Assembly (NCBI GenBank): GCA_030750465.1
Contig: JASMHZ010000004.1
Coordinates: 1-54,293 of the forward strand
Source of the DNA: Candidatus Peribacteraceae bacterium
Lineage (GTDB): Bacteria > Patescibacteriota > Gracilibacteria > Peribacterales > Peribacteraceae
Direction of reading: 5' to 3'
DNA: 54,293 bases
Part shown: in pieces, positions 24,097-31,626 of the stretch
Layout: every line of letters starts with the position of its first letter
Numbering within the stretch: position 1 is the stretch's first letter
Notes under the pieces: model-generated
Told to the model about the DNA's origin: nothing
Databases searched by the model: none
The model's input: only the letters and a program-made list of their open reading frames with translations
Program-made: the position numbers and the translations under genes

Positions 24097-24321
24097 ATGT
24101 CAACAGCAGTGCTAAAAAATTCTATACGTCGTCTTCGTTTCGATCGAAATATGACACAAGAGGAGCTTGCACTGCGAACAGGGGTTAGCAGACAAACAAT
24201 TATGAGCATTGAACGTGGACAAACTAATCCTTCGGTTCTTCTCGCATTCAAAATTTCTACTGCGCTTGAGTCTCCTTTGACTGAAGTTTTTTGGATGGAG
24301 GGGAGTCTAGTTCCGGTGTAG
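24097..24321 (+). CDS. XRE-family transcriptional regulator
   Basis: The 74-residue protein is a single helix-turn-helix (LKNSIRRLRFDRNMTQEELALRTGVSRQTIMSIERGQTNPS), as in Cro/CI-type and YozG-like regulators. A short C-terminal tail (LTEVFWMEG) is typical of these small bacterial and archaeal regulators. No target is evident. It follows uppP after about 130 bases and is convergent with the four-helix-bundle gene. Confidence 0.88.
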   Translation: MSTAVLKNSIRRLRFDRNMTQEELALRTGVSRQTIMSIERGQTNPSVLLAFKISTALESPLTEVFWMEGSLVPV

Positions 24322-24410
24322 ACAGGTGGTTGGTTTAGTTCGTTACTAGAATGGCCAGCAGATTAGCTGATTGGCTGATTAGCAGTTAGCTTTTGGCGAT
24401 TGGCTTTTGA

Positions 24411-24927
24411 ACGATTGTTAAATTGTCAAACTGTTAAATTGTTCGCAGAGCGACTCTCATACCTTTGGCTAAGAATATTCACTTGTTTAGTTTGCGCATA
24501 GTAAAATTCGATAGATTGTTGATTTCTCTTGGTAATTTTTTTAGACCAGCAAAAATACTGTCATATTGCACCTGTGAGATCAGCTCTCTGCGTTTTGCCT
24601 TCTCATTCCAGTTTAAGGATTCATACGTTGACGAAAAGCTGTAATTGTAAAATTTAATTTTGTCTCTTTTAGTTCGTCTTCCAAATCCTTCAGCAATATT
24701 AGCCGCTATTGAATCCACTGAACGAACGAATTGCTCTCCTATTGTATTTTTTGCAAATCTATCCCATTCTTTTACGATATCCCACACTTCTTCTGAAAGC
24801 TTGTATGCAATTTTGTATGCACTTAGATCATTTAATTGAAGATATTTTTTCATAGTAATCTAGAAGGTGAATAATTGGACATATATCTGTTTTCGCTCTG
24901 CGAACAATTTAGCAATTTAACAATCGT
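24411..24927. repeat. Inverted TTAAATTGTTCGC repeats enclosing a second four-helix-bundle gene
   Basis: The left arm 24411-24452 and right arm 24893-24927 match as inverted repeats over about 33 bases. Shared ends are ACGATTGTTAAATTG and TTAAATTGTTCGCAGAGCGA; the left arm has one extra eight-base unit. The four-helix-bundle gene lies between them, and recJ begins five bases past the right arm. The same arms without a gene occur at 30681-30852 and in a looser form at 4200-4310. This looks like filled and empty versions of one element. Confidence 0.75.
24479..24853 (-). CDS. Four-helix-bundle protein (S23 / intervening-sequence type)
   Basis: This 124-residue all-helical protein shares the S-I-A-A-N-I-A-E-G-F-G-R-R-T-K-R-D-K signature with the gene at 1692-2042 but is otherwise divergent. 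The sequence begins MKKYLQLNDLSAYKIAYKLSEEVWDIV. It is enclosed by inverted repeats whose empty versions exist elsewhere in the window. Function is unknown. The parallel with ORF-bearing 23S rRNA intervening sequences suggests it may bind or help mobilise the surrounding stem. Confidence 0.85.
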   Translation of the reverse strand: MKKYLQLNDLSAYKIAYKLSEEVWDIVKEWDRFAKNTIGEQFVRSVDSIAANIAEGFGRRTKRDKIKFYNYSFSSTYESLNWNEKAKRRELISQVQYDSIFAGLKKLPREINNLSNFTMRKLNK

Positions 24928-24931
24928 CTCT

Positions 24932-26563
24932 TTATATTCTATTTTCAACAGAAATCGAAAGTCTAAAATCTTCAATATATATCTGCGGTCTAACAATGCC
25001 ATTCCACGAATCAGTTCCCAGTCTACAAACAACGTCAACAGGCTCATTTGTATGCTCAATTAAATGTCCCAATCTGAAGCCTATTGACTTAACTCCATCG
25101 ATATTTGTTTGAAGGTGATTGCATTCAGATCCCACTTGACGTTGATATTCCATGTGAGCATTTTTAATAAGGAATATTGGTTCTCTGTTACCTTGTCCGA
25201 ATGGCTCAAGATTTTTTAGATTATTGATAAGCCCAAGCGTGATTGAAGATGCAGGTATGACTGCGTCGATATTAATTGTTGGCAAGAGATCATCGGGTTC
25301 GGTTTGTTCAAAAACATCTTTATCTAAACATTCAGAAACCTTATTAAATAGATCAGATCGGAAAGAGCAGCCGGCGGCTTGCGCGTGGCCACCGAAGTAT
25401 TGAAGAAGGTCAGAACATCGTTCTAATCCTTCTGTAATGTGATAACAGCGAGGGCTTCTGAGCGACGCGGTACACATGCCATCATGTTCACGGCCGACAA
25501 GACTTGGTTTTCCTGTCATCTCGGTCAGTTTTCCAGCTATCAAACCGACGATTCCCTGAGGAAAGTCGGCATGCATAATACTAAGAAGGGGGCCTGAAGA
25601 AGCTTTGCTTATTTCTTCAATCGCAATATTCAAAAACTCCTCAGTCTGCTTCTGTCTTATCTCGTTAAGATTATCAATAAGTTTGATTGCATCACCGCCA
25701 TCCATTAACGCTTTGAGGGCAATCATAGGATCGCCCATGCGCCCTGCGGCATTAATTCTGGGAGCTATTCTAAATCCGATATCAGTACTGGTTATATAAT
25801 TTATATTTATCCCTGATATTCTTATCAACTCAACCAGGGGACCTTCGGTTAGTTTCTTGATTGAGTTTAAGCCTTGTTTAACAAGCGTCCTGTTAAAACC
25901 TTTTAATTCCATCACATCAGCAATCATTCCCAACATGGCGAGAGCCTCGTCAGTTTGCATATCGTCCCACACACCATCCTCAAGAGCTCTTAATAAATGA
26001 TAAACAACTCCGGAGCCGGATGGATGCGGGAGTGGAAGATCGGAAAAATCAGGATGAACAATGGCTATGGCTGGAGGAATATTTTTTCCAATGTGGTGAT
26101 GATCAGTAACAATAACATCCACTCCCGCATTCTTTGCTTTCGCAATCTCGGAAACAGATCCAACACCAGAGTCGACTGTGATCAATAGATCAGTCCCTTT
26201 AGAAATAAACTCATCAATGATATGAGACTTAAGGCCGTAACCATCATTGATTCGGTGGGGGAGTCTTATATGAGGCTCAACATTATTCCGTCTAAAGAAT
26301 CGAATAAGCTGAAGCGCAGATATCACACCGTCACAATCGTAGTCTCCAAATATTCCTATAGATTCATTGGATTTGATTGCCGATCGAATTCGATCAACAG
26401 CTTTTTGCATATCATGAAATGCAAATGCATCTGGAAGTTCGCCTTCGAGAGAGGAGTCTATTCCCCGATTAGCCATTAGTTTTTTTATTAAATCTTCGCC
26501 ATTAGTTTCCAAAACCTCAGGAATAATCCATTTCTTGCCTGTGAGTGAAAGCTTGGATGTCAC
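24932..26563 (-). CDS. recJ: Single-stranded-DNA-specific exonuclease RecJ
   Basis: The 543-residue DHH-superfamily nuclease degrades ssDNA 5' to 3' in recombination and repair. It has the metal-site motifs IGIFGDYDCDGVISAL, LLITVDSGVGS, IVTDHHHIGK and PSGSGVVYHLL. A DHHA1 domain with ADFPQGIVGLIAGKL and GGHAQAAGCSFR follows, then a C-terminal OB-like domain. It is near the length of short RecJ proteins. The start is likely the GTG at 26563, with TAATCT ending six bases upstream; a TTG one codon earlier is the alternative. Confidence 0.93.
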   Translation of the reverse strand: MTSKLSLTGKKWIIPEVLETNGEDLIKKLMANRGIDSSLEGELPDAFAFHDMQKAVDRIRSAIKSNESIGIFGDYDCDGVISALQLIRFFRRNNVEPHIRLPHRINDGYGLKSHIIDEFISKGTDLLITVDSGVGSVSEIAKAKNAGVDVIVTDHHHIGKNIPPAIAIVHPDFSDLPLPHPSGSGVVYHLLRALEDGVWDDMQTDEALAMLGMIADVMELKGFNRTLVKQGLNSIKKLTEGPLVELIRISGININYITSTDIGFRIAPRINAAGRMGDPMIALKALMDGGDAIKLIDNLNEIRQKQTEEFLNIAIEEISKASSGPLLSIMHADFPQGIVGLIAGKLTEMTGKPSLVGREHDGMCTASLRSPRCYHITEGLERCSDLLQYFGGHAQAAGCSFRSDLFNKVSECLDKDVFEQTEPDDLLPTINIDAVIPASSITLGLINNLKNLEPFGQGNREPIFLIKNAHMEYQRQVGSECNHLQTNIDGVKSIGFRLGHLIEHTNEPVDVVCRLGTDSWNGIVRPQIYIEDFRLSISVENRI

Positions 26564-26569
26564 CAAGCG

Positions 26570-26927
26570 AGATTAACAGTCAGAACAAGCTTGTCTATAG
26601 ATCATGAAAAAAAATTTTTGAGGGGTCCGAGTTTTCCTCTTGAACTAGGGACCTTTCCGGTTTCGCACCAAAGCGGAACAAGACGGGTTCGTAAGTAACC
26701 ATTGAGTTTAGATGCACCCTCCCCCCCTGGGGTGGGTAATGCAATGGGTGGTGGGGCAGTAGTTATATATAATGCTAGTTTGAAATTCTCGGTCAATACC
26801 ATTTCAAAATTTTCTGTCACACATCTCTACTTATAAGCTTACACTAGGGCTGAAATAGGCTTCATGCCAAAGCGGAACAGGCAACTTAATTGACCTCGTC
26901 GACGTTTCCATCGACGGGGGGAGTCAA
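26570..26927. other. Gene-free stretch with shared hairpins upstream of recJ
   Basis: No credible gene is seen. Features present are: a GTTTCGC-ACCAAA-GCGGAAC hairpin (26660-26679), which is the inverted counterpart of the hairpin at 31523-31542; a CACCCTCCCCCCCTGGGGTGGGTAA hairpin (26713-26740); the GGGCTGAAATAGGCTTCATGC...AGCGGAACA block (26848-26880); and a stem TTGAC...GTCAA with inner CGTCGA/TCGACG (26891-26927) that may terminate the small gene on the minus strand. Confidence 0.5.
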
Positions 26928-27098
26928 TCACAAGCAGGCCCACGTAATGATGGCCCCCCAAAAGAGGACGCATCCGAGGACCATGCTGACTATTGCCCTC
27001 TTCTCTCCTTCTTCACTGCCGCACGTCATCGCGCGGACAAGCGACCCTGAACAGGTCGCATAACCGGCGATTGTTACGACACCAAGAGCAATTGTCAT
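26928..27098 (-). CDS. 56-residue two-TM membrane protein
   Basis: This short frame encodes a 56-residue protein starting MTIALGVVTIAGYATCSGSL and ending GCVLFWGAIITWACL. It has two hydrophobic helices joined by a charged loop (GSEEGEKRA), so both ends should face the same side of the membrane. Support for a real gene is good: an AAGGA ribosome-binding site ten bases before the ATG, a strong minus-strand promoter (27147-27174), and a stem-loop right after the stop. No family is recognised. G+C is higher than in its neighbours. Confidence 0.65.
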   Translation of the reverse strand: MTIALGVVTIAGYATCSGSLVRAMTCGSEEGEKRAIVSMVLGCVLFWGAIITWACL

Positions 27099-27146
27099 CG
27101 GACATTATTCCTTAAACAAGTCAGTAAATGTGAAAGACGCAAGTAT

Positions 27147-27174
27147 ATTATAAAGCAATATGAGAAATAAGCAA
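27147..27174 (-). promoter_or_regulatory. Promoter of the 56-residue membrane protein gene
   Basis: On the minus strand TTGCTT (27169-27174) and TATAAT (27147-27152) are separated by 16 bases. The 5' leader would be about 40 bases, unlike the near-leaderless neighbours. Confidence 0.6.
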
Positions 27175-27191
27175 GTAGTAGTCAATTGTGC

Positions 27192-27698
27192 TTAATTAAT
27201 CTTCCTACTTGTCCAAGCCTTCTTCTTTCCTGACCTGAGCACCGTCCAACCTGCTGCGCTCATGATTGCCATTGCAGAAAGAATTGCTGGAGCCCCAGTT
27301 GGAGCCAAGGGTGGTGCACCTGTGTGCTTAAGTGCTTGCTGTTGATCTACACGTTCAAGTAATCGGACAGTTCGCAATAATTCCATTGCGTCGCTTGTAA
27401 GCATCATTGCTGCCCCACTTTTTTTGTCATCAGTTTCTTCTGCAACAACTTCCGGTTCCGGAGGAGTCGGGTGCTGGCGTTCATATTCGATGTCGTATTC
27501 TTCCTTGCGTCTTGTTGCACTATTGTAAGCCTGTCTTTCTACCACATCTTTCATATCTCTGTTCCTTGGCGGTGTATACATTTCATTTCCTTGTAATACT
27601 TCTTCTGGCAAAAGGTATGCGAGCGCGGTCGCTGGTACAAAGAGTATCGTTGCCAGAATCATTAGGGAGATTGCCTTTGTCGAAGTTTGTTTTTGCAT
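27192..27698 (-). CDS. Secreted protein with LAPTG-type cell-wall sorting signal
   Basis: The 168-residue protein has an N-terminal signal peptide (ISLMILATILFVPATALA). A charged, proline-containing middle (EYDIEYERQHPTPPEPEV) follows. The C-terminus is PPLAPTGAP, then a hydrophobic helix (AILSAMAIMSAAGWTVL), then a basic tail (RSGKKKAWTSRK). That order is the sortase cell-wall sorting arrangement. The LAPTG form fits the LAxTG motif of class E sortases. It lies downstream of the calcium-binding repeat gene on the same strand, 36 bases apart, so the two likely form a surface operon. No sortase is in the window. Confidence 0.75.
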   Translation of the reverse strand: MQKQTSTKAISLMILATILFVPATALAYLLPEEVLQGNEMYTPPRNRDMKDVVERQAYNSATRRKEEYDIEYERQHPTPPEPEVVAEETDDKKSGAAMMLTSDAMELLRTVRLLERVDQQQALKHTGAPPLAPTGAPAILSAMAIMSAAGWTVLRSGKKKAWTSRKIN

Positions 27699-27724
27699 AT
27701 TTCGATTGGACTCACTACGAGTCG

Positions 27725-27780
27725 TTATTTCTAACTATTTTACCTTAAAAGCTTCATAATTACAAGATTTGCCCGATTTC
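27725..27780. repeat. 56-bp repeat, copy A (3' end of the calcium-binding gene)
   Basis: This segment covers the last codons and stop of the calcium-binding gene plus a few bases beyond. It is repeated in inverted orientation at 36823-36878 with a single mismatch. Copy A is in its natural place as a gene end, so copy B is probably the derived one. Confidence 0.8.
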
Positions 27781-28757
27781 AACATACAGTTAAAGTACTC
27801 CTGTTCATCCAAAATGCCGTCTCTATCCGAGTCTTCGGTCGTAGGATCGGTCTCACCTTTATCAACTTTACCGTTAAGGTTAACATCCTCACCGCGCACC
27901 TTTTTGCTGTGTGTGTCAACTCTACAAAGTCCATCACAAAGACCATCCCGATCGGAGTCTATTTGCAGTGGATTTGTTTCTCCCATATCTACTCTTCCAT
28001 TTCTATTGTAATCCTCCAGACCATCAACTATTCCGTCTCCATCTGAATCCCTCATTACGGGGCTGGTACCCAGAGAAAAGATTTCTATCCCGTCATTCAA
28101 TCCATCTCCGTCGGTATCCTCAATATCCGGATCGGACTTTTGATCTGCTTCAATGTAAGCATTAACTCCATCGCCGTCTTTATCAATTCCGATAGAGATG
28201 GGAGTTTCTGTCATCAAGTAACAAGTCGTACCTCCTTCAAATATTTCCATTTGATGGCGAACTCGTCCCCTGTTGTATTCTGCTTGGTTTAGTTTTTTTT
28301 CTGAGTAGTCTCTAGATAGCGAGAATTTAGTTCTCCTTATATTTTTTTCTTTTTGTCGCCTGACGCTTCTTTCCTTTTCCGAAAGGAAAATGCGTCCAGG
28401 AAGTCCGCGCCTCTTCATTTGCTGCATTTTTTCGTAATCTTCCGGGAAACAGTATCCCCAGTAACGTACATTATATCCGCTATTGCCAAATAGAACTTTT
28501 CTGTATACCTTCTTTTCTTTTGGAGGTATTTGAAATAAGACATTAACGTGAGCAGGGGCTGTTATGCCCATTTCTATATCATCTGCTGTGAATGTTTTCC
28601 ATGGAACCACACCTCGCATGTGACCGGGGAGTAAACGTGCTTGGAGCGAGGGTTCCTCGATATTTGTTACTGCGAATGCCACAAAGGCCAAACACATTAC
28701 GCTCAAACTGAGCGTCATTCTCCTCATTGCCTTTAGTAAACTTGGTTCAGGTTGCAT
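27735..28757 (-). CDS. Secreted protein with thrombospondin-type-3-like calcium-binding repeats
   Basis: The 340-residue protein has an N-terminal hydrophobic signal or anchor (MTLSLSVMCLAFVAFAVT). After residue 195 it carries repeated calcium loops of the D-x-D-x-D-G type: DKDGDGVNAYIEAD, DTDGDGLNDGIEI, DSDGDGIVDGLEDYN, DSDRDGLCDG, DSDRDGILDEQEY. Such arrays bind calcium in extracellular adhesins and matrix proteins. TATAAT ends six bases before the ATG (leaderless). Its final 14 codons are duplicated at 36823-36878. It likely forms a surface operon with the LAPTG protein downstream. Confidence 0.85.
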   Translation of the reverse strand: MQPEPSLLKAMRRMTLSLSVMCLAFVAFAVTNIEEPSLQARLLPGHMRGVVPWKTFTADDIEMGITAPAHVNVLFQIPPKEKKVYRKVLFGNSGYNVRYWGYCFPEDYEKMQQMKRRGLPGRIFLSEKERSVRRQKEKNIRRTKFSLSRDYSEKKLNQAEYNRGRVRHQMEIFEGGTTCYLMTETPISIGIDKDGDGVNAYIEADQKSDPDIEDTDGDGLNDGIEIFSLGTSPVMRDSDGDGIVDGLEDYNRNGRVDMGETNPLQIDSDRDGLCDGLCRVDTHSKKVRGEDVNLNGKVDKGETDPTTEDSDRDGILDEQEYFNCMLKSGKSCNYEAFKVK

Positions 28758-28875
28758 CAGATCATTATAGCATAGAATGAGGCTCTTGAGAATGGTTGAA
28801 TATATGGCTCATATGGTAAATCTTCTCGATCTTCTGCTTCTTATGACTCCTTATTAGCGCTATCCTTTCTGCCAA

Positions 28876-29946
28876 ATGCCCCGTGACTATTACGACATCC
28901 TCGGTGTTTCTCGCGATGCTTCCGTTGGCGATATAAAGAAGGCATACCGAAAACTTAGCAAAGAGCTTCATCCGGACAAAAACAAGGATGATAAGGAGGC
29001 AGAGCACAAATTTCAGGAAGTTAACGAAGCCTATGAAGTGCTCAGTGACGATAAGAAAAGAAAGCAATACGATACCTTCGGCTCAGCAGGAGTTGGAGGA
29101 GCAGGAGGCGCCGGAGGTTTTGATTTCTCTGGTTTTCAAAACATGGGCGGGCTTGGCGATATTTTTGAAGGTTTCTTTGGAGGTAATAGAGGCGGAGGCA
29201 GGACACAGAGGAGCGAGCGCGGTCGAGACAGAGAAGTTAGGCTTACTATTGAATTTGATGAAGCTGTGAAGGGCACGCAAAAAACAATTGCTTTAGAAAC
29301 ATTTATTTCTTGTAATGAGTGCGAGGGCAAAGGGACGGAGAAAGGATCAGAAATGATCATGTGTTCTGATTGCGGAGGAACTGGTCAACAAACCAAGACT
29401 GCACAATCATTCTTTGGAGTCATTCAACAAAATTTTGTATGTTCTTCTTGTTCTGGTGCAGGGCGAGTGCCGGATAAAAAATGTTCAGCTTGTTCGGGCG
29501 AAGGACGCATTCAAAAAAAAGAAACTGTAACCCTGGATATTCCTCCGGGAATGCATGATGGACAAACTCTCCGACTAGCTGGTAAGGGTGAAGCTGGAAG
29601 GCATGGGGCGCAATCTGGTGATTTATATCTTCTAATTGCAATAAGGCCTGATCCTAGATTTGAACGCGATGGCGATGACATTCGAACGCACTCAGTATTA
29701 TCAGTTCTTGATGCAATACTTGGTACGCAAGTTAAAGTTAAAACAGTTCATGGGGATACCGAGCTCAAGATTCCAGCGGGCACTCAGCCAAATCAGATCT
29801 TTAGAGTAAAAGGAAAAGGAATGCCAGTTTTGGGAAGCTCTCGTCACGGAGATCATTATGTGACTATTGGAGTAGAAATACCTAGTAAGCTTAGTAAGGA
29901 TGAGAAGAGGTTGATGGAGGAGTGGAAGAAAACAATTAACAGTTAA
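28876..29946 (+). CDS. dnaJ: Chaperone protein DnaJ
   Basis: This full-length 356-residue Hsp40 co-chaperone stimulates DnaK. The J domain is residues 1-65 with HPD at 32-34. A Gly/Phe-rich linker ([19 protein letters not shown]) follows. The zinc domain has four CxxCxGxG units ([32 protein letters not shown]), and then come the substrate-binding beta domains. The last codons and TAA stop lie in the arm of an inverted repeat. dnaK and grpE are not nearby. Confidence 0.96.
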   Translation: MPRDYYDILGVSRDASVGDIKKAYRKLSKELHPDKNKDDKEAEHKFQEVNEAYEVLSDDKKRKQYDTFGSAGVGGAGGAGGFDFSGFQNMGGLGDIFEGFFGGNRGGGRTQRSERGRDREVRLTIEFDEAVKGTQKTIALETFISCNECEGKGTEKGSEMIMCSDCGGTGQQTKTAQSFFGVIQQNFVCSSCSGAGRVPDKKCSACSGEGRIQKKETVTLDIPPGMHDGQTLRLAGKGEAGRHGAQSGDLYLLIAIRPDPRFERDGDDIRTHSVLSVLDAILGTQVKVKTVHGDTELKIPAGTQPNQIFRVKGKGMPVLGSSRHGDHYVTIGVEIPSKLSKDEKRLMEEWKKTINS

Positions 29947-30075
29947 CAATTGACACGTTCGCCTTCGGCGGACTCTTAACAATTAACTTCTTGTTATTAA
30001 AGTAAAAAGAGATTGTCAATTGTTAAGAGCGAATCCCGTTAAAGCGGGATGAGCGTGTTAACTGTCAATTGTTAT
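29931..30075. repeat. AATTGACAATTG-word inverted repeat between convergent dnaJ and the jag-like gene
   Basis: The left arm AACAATTAACAGTTAACAATTGACACG overlaps the dnaJ C-terminal codons and stop. The right arm CGTGTTAACTGTCAATTGTTA ends at the stop of the jag-like gene. Inner hairpins TTCGCCTTCGGCGGA and TCCCGTTAAAGCGGGA decorate the loop. It is the same word family as 5047-5145. Confidence 0.7.
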
Positions 30076-30626
30076 CATATATCCAAATTATCTAATCCAC
30101 CATCTTTCTCATCTTCAATAACCGGTTGAAGTTCACCACCTTCTCCTCCGCTTTTTTCTACTCCATCCTTTAGTCGCAGAACAATCTGGCGATAATCTCC
30201 TTCGCCTGCACTCTCGGTCATTAGATCTTGCATATTCGCATTATTAGCTACATGAAGATGCACTATACGACGAAAGTATGGGCTCATAGGAGCAAGTGCA
30301 ACGCGATTTCCTGTACGCCTTACAAAGTCAGCTTTCTGTTCAGCAATCTTACATACCTTCTCTTCCTGAGCGCGCCTGTATCCGTCAACGTCCATAACAA
30401 TGAATGGTGCGCGATCCAACTTCTCCTGCGTTCTGATAATGGCTTTTACAATATGTTGAACTGCATTCAGAGTTTCGCCGTGCCAACCAATAATTCGACT
30501 TGGATCCTTGGATTCTATATCAACGCGAATAATGTCGTCCTCTTCGCTGATTACGACTTTTGTGAAATCCAAATTCAATCTTTTTAGGATTTCTGATACT
30601 GTGGATTCGATTAATTTATTATCCAT
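30075..30626 (-). CDS. KH-domain RNA-binding protein (Jag/KhpB-like)
   Basis: The 183-residue protein has a KH domain with the GxxG loop as IIGWHGETL (about 43-51) and a C-terminal R3H-like region (RRAQEEKVCKIAEQKADFVRRTG ... FRRIVHLHVANN). KhpB/Jag proteins bind RNA and affect cell division and elongation. It lacks the N-terminal Jag domain, so it is a short form. The acidic tail is variable. Usual partners (yidC, rnpA) are not adjacent. Next upstream on the strand is hup. Confidence 0.88.
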   Translation of the reverse strand: MDNKLIESTVSEILKRLNLDFTKVVISEEDDIIRVDIESKDPSRIIGWHGETLNAVQHIVKAIIRTQEKLDRAPFIVMDVDGYRRAQEEKVCKIAEQKADFVRRTGNRVALAPMSPYFRRIVHLHVANNANMQDLMTESAGEGDYRQIVLRLKDGVEKSGGEGGELQPVIEDEKDGGLDNLDI

Positions 30627-30680
30627 GATTGGAATAAGCTTAGCGTTTTATTAGCGAAGGGTGAAATAAAAAGAGATAAA

Positions 30681-30852
30681 ATGTTAAATTGCTAATCCTG
30701 GCAATAGCAGTTCAAGCTACAAAGATTCTTGAGGTTATTCCAGAGGAGCACTGTTAAATTGTTCGCAGAGCGAGTAGATAACTTTGATTCGATAAACTGT
30801 GACACCAAACATGCGCAACGCTTTGCCGAACAATTTAGCAATTTAACAATTA
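30681..30852. repeat. TTAAATTGTTCGC-word inverted repeat without a gene
   Basis: The left side has ATGTTAAATTGCTAA (30681) and TGTTAAATTGTTCGCAGAGCG (30752-30772). The right side is CGAACAATTTAGCAATTTAACAATTA (30827-30852). The arms are the same as those at 24411-24927, but the loop is short and holds no reading frame: an apparent empty version. Confidence 0.7.
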
Positions 30853-30876
30853 AACAACACAACAATATAAAATTAC

Positions 30877-31152
30877 TTACCTTATCGCGTCCTTCAGGGT
30901 CTTCCCTGCCTTGAAAGCGGGAACTTTCATTGAAGGGATGGAAATGCGTTGTGATGGGTTGCGTGGATTAACACCCATTCGAGAAGCGCGCTGAGAAACA
31001 CGGAATGTTCCAAAGCCTGTAATGGTAACCGAGTTGCCCTTCTTTAACTCGTTAGTTACGAGAGTTGTAAGTGCTTCCAGTGCGGCGCCTGCGGAACGTT
31101 TTGTAATGCCTGCTGCATCTGCTATTGCATTGATGATATCCTGCTTTGACAT
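30877..31152 (-). CDS. hup: HU-family nucleoid DNA-binding protein
   Basis: The 91-residue histone-like protein bends and compacts DNA as a dimer. It has the helical dimerisation half (SKQDIINAIADAAGITKRSAGAALEAL) and the beta-arm core GFGTFRVSQRASRMGVNPRNPSQRISIPSMKVPAFKAGKTLKDAI. The flexible arm follows the canonical RxxRxGxNPxT/S pattern, with NPRNPSQRI. The ATG at 31152 is the start, with an upstream in-frame TTG rejected. A long leader with two identical hairpins precedes it. Confidence 0.95.
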   Translation of the reverse strand: MSKQDIINAIADAAGITKRSAGAALEALTTLVTNELKKGNSVTITGFGTFRVSQRASRMGVNPRNPSQRISIPSMKVPAFKAGKTLKDAIR

Positions 31153-31201
31153 GGGCAAAAGGGGGAATGTAAGTAGGATCTATTATGCAGTCTACGCATA
31201 G

Positions 31202-31292
31202 AGATGGCTTAGGCAAGCCAAAAAATCGAGATTGATTTCAAAATCTCCATCAGAAATACAGGAGAATGGCTTAGGCAAGCCAAAAAATGTGA
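31202..31292. repeat. Two copies of an ATGGCTTAGGCAAGCCAAAA direct repeat upstream of hup
   Basis: Identical 23-base blocks begin at about 31204 and 31266, 62 bases apart. Each holds a GGCTT-AGGC-AAGCC hairpin next to six A (six T on the hup strand). They lie 50-140 bases upstream of the hup start and could be protein-binding sites or 5'-UTR hairpins. Confidence 0.6.
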
Positions 31293-31378
31293 ATACGAAA
31301 GATGAACAGAAAAGGTGACATTTTGGTGTATTAACAATGAATTAAAAAGGAGATTTCCTTCTTAAATACACTGGAAAT

Positions 31379-31542
31379 GCACCCTCCCCTCCGGCCTGCC
31401 TGCCTGCCGGCAGGCAGGGGCGGGTCGTAAGTATTGTGTCACTGGAAAAACAAGAGTCAATACCCCTTCAAAAAAATCTTTTTCCACTTACCACTTTTAA
31501 GCTATGTAAACCTAAAAAAAGTGTTCCGCTTTGGTGCGGAAC
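31379..31542. other. GC palindrome and minus-strand terminator-like hairpin upstream of topA
   Basis: This belongs to a 470-base gene-free stretch. Positions 31399-31418 form the perfect palindrome CCTGCCTGCCGGCAGGCAGG inside a CACCC...GGGCGGGT hairpin. At 31514-31542 the minus strand reads GTTCCGC-ACCAAA-GCGGAAC followed by AC and seven T, the form of an intrinsic terminator. No minus-strand gene lies immediately upstream of it, so it may end an unseen small RNA or antisense transcript from the topA leader. Confidence 0.5.
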
Positions 31543-31626
31543 GCCCCCCTATTTTTGGGCTTTGAATTTGACAAAAGGGGTGCACACTCTCTAGTCTCCC
31601 GCCCGTTACTCTACAAACTTAATTTT

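Noticed and set aside
26602-26820. Open frame of 72 codons upstream of recJ on the minus strand
   Set aside because: It runs through the shared GC hairpins, has a repetitive proline/glycine composition derived from them, and has no ribosome-binding site or promoter.
28765-29067. 100-codon frame antisense to the dnaJ start
   Set aside because: It is the complement of the conserved J domain; no signal of its own.
31202-31292. Two direct repeats considered as a minimal CRISPR array
   Set aside because: Only two copies of 23 bases with a 39-base spacer, placed in the hup leader and with no cas genes; better read as leader hairpins.
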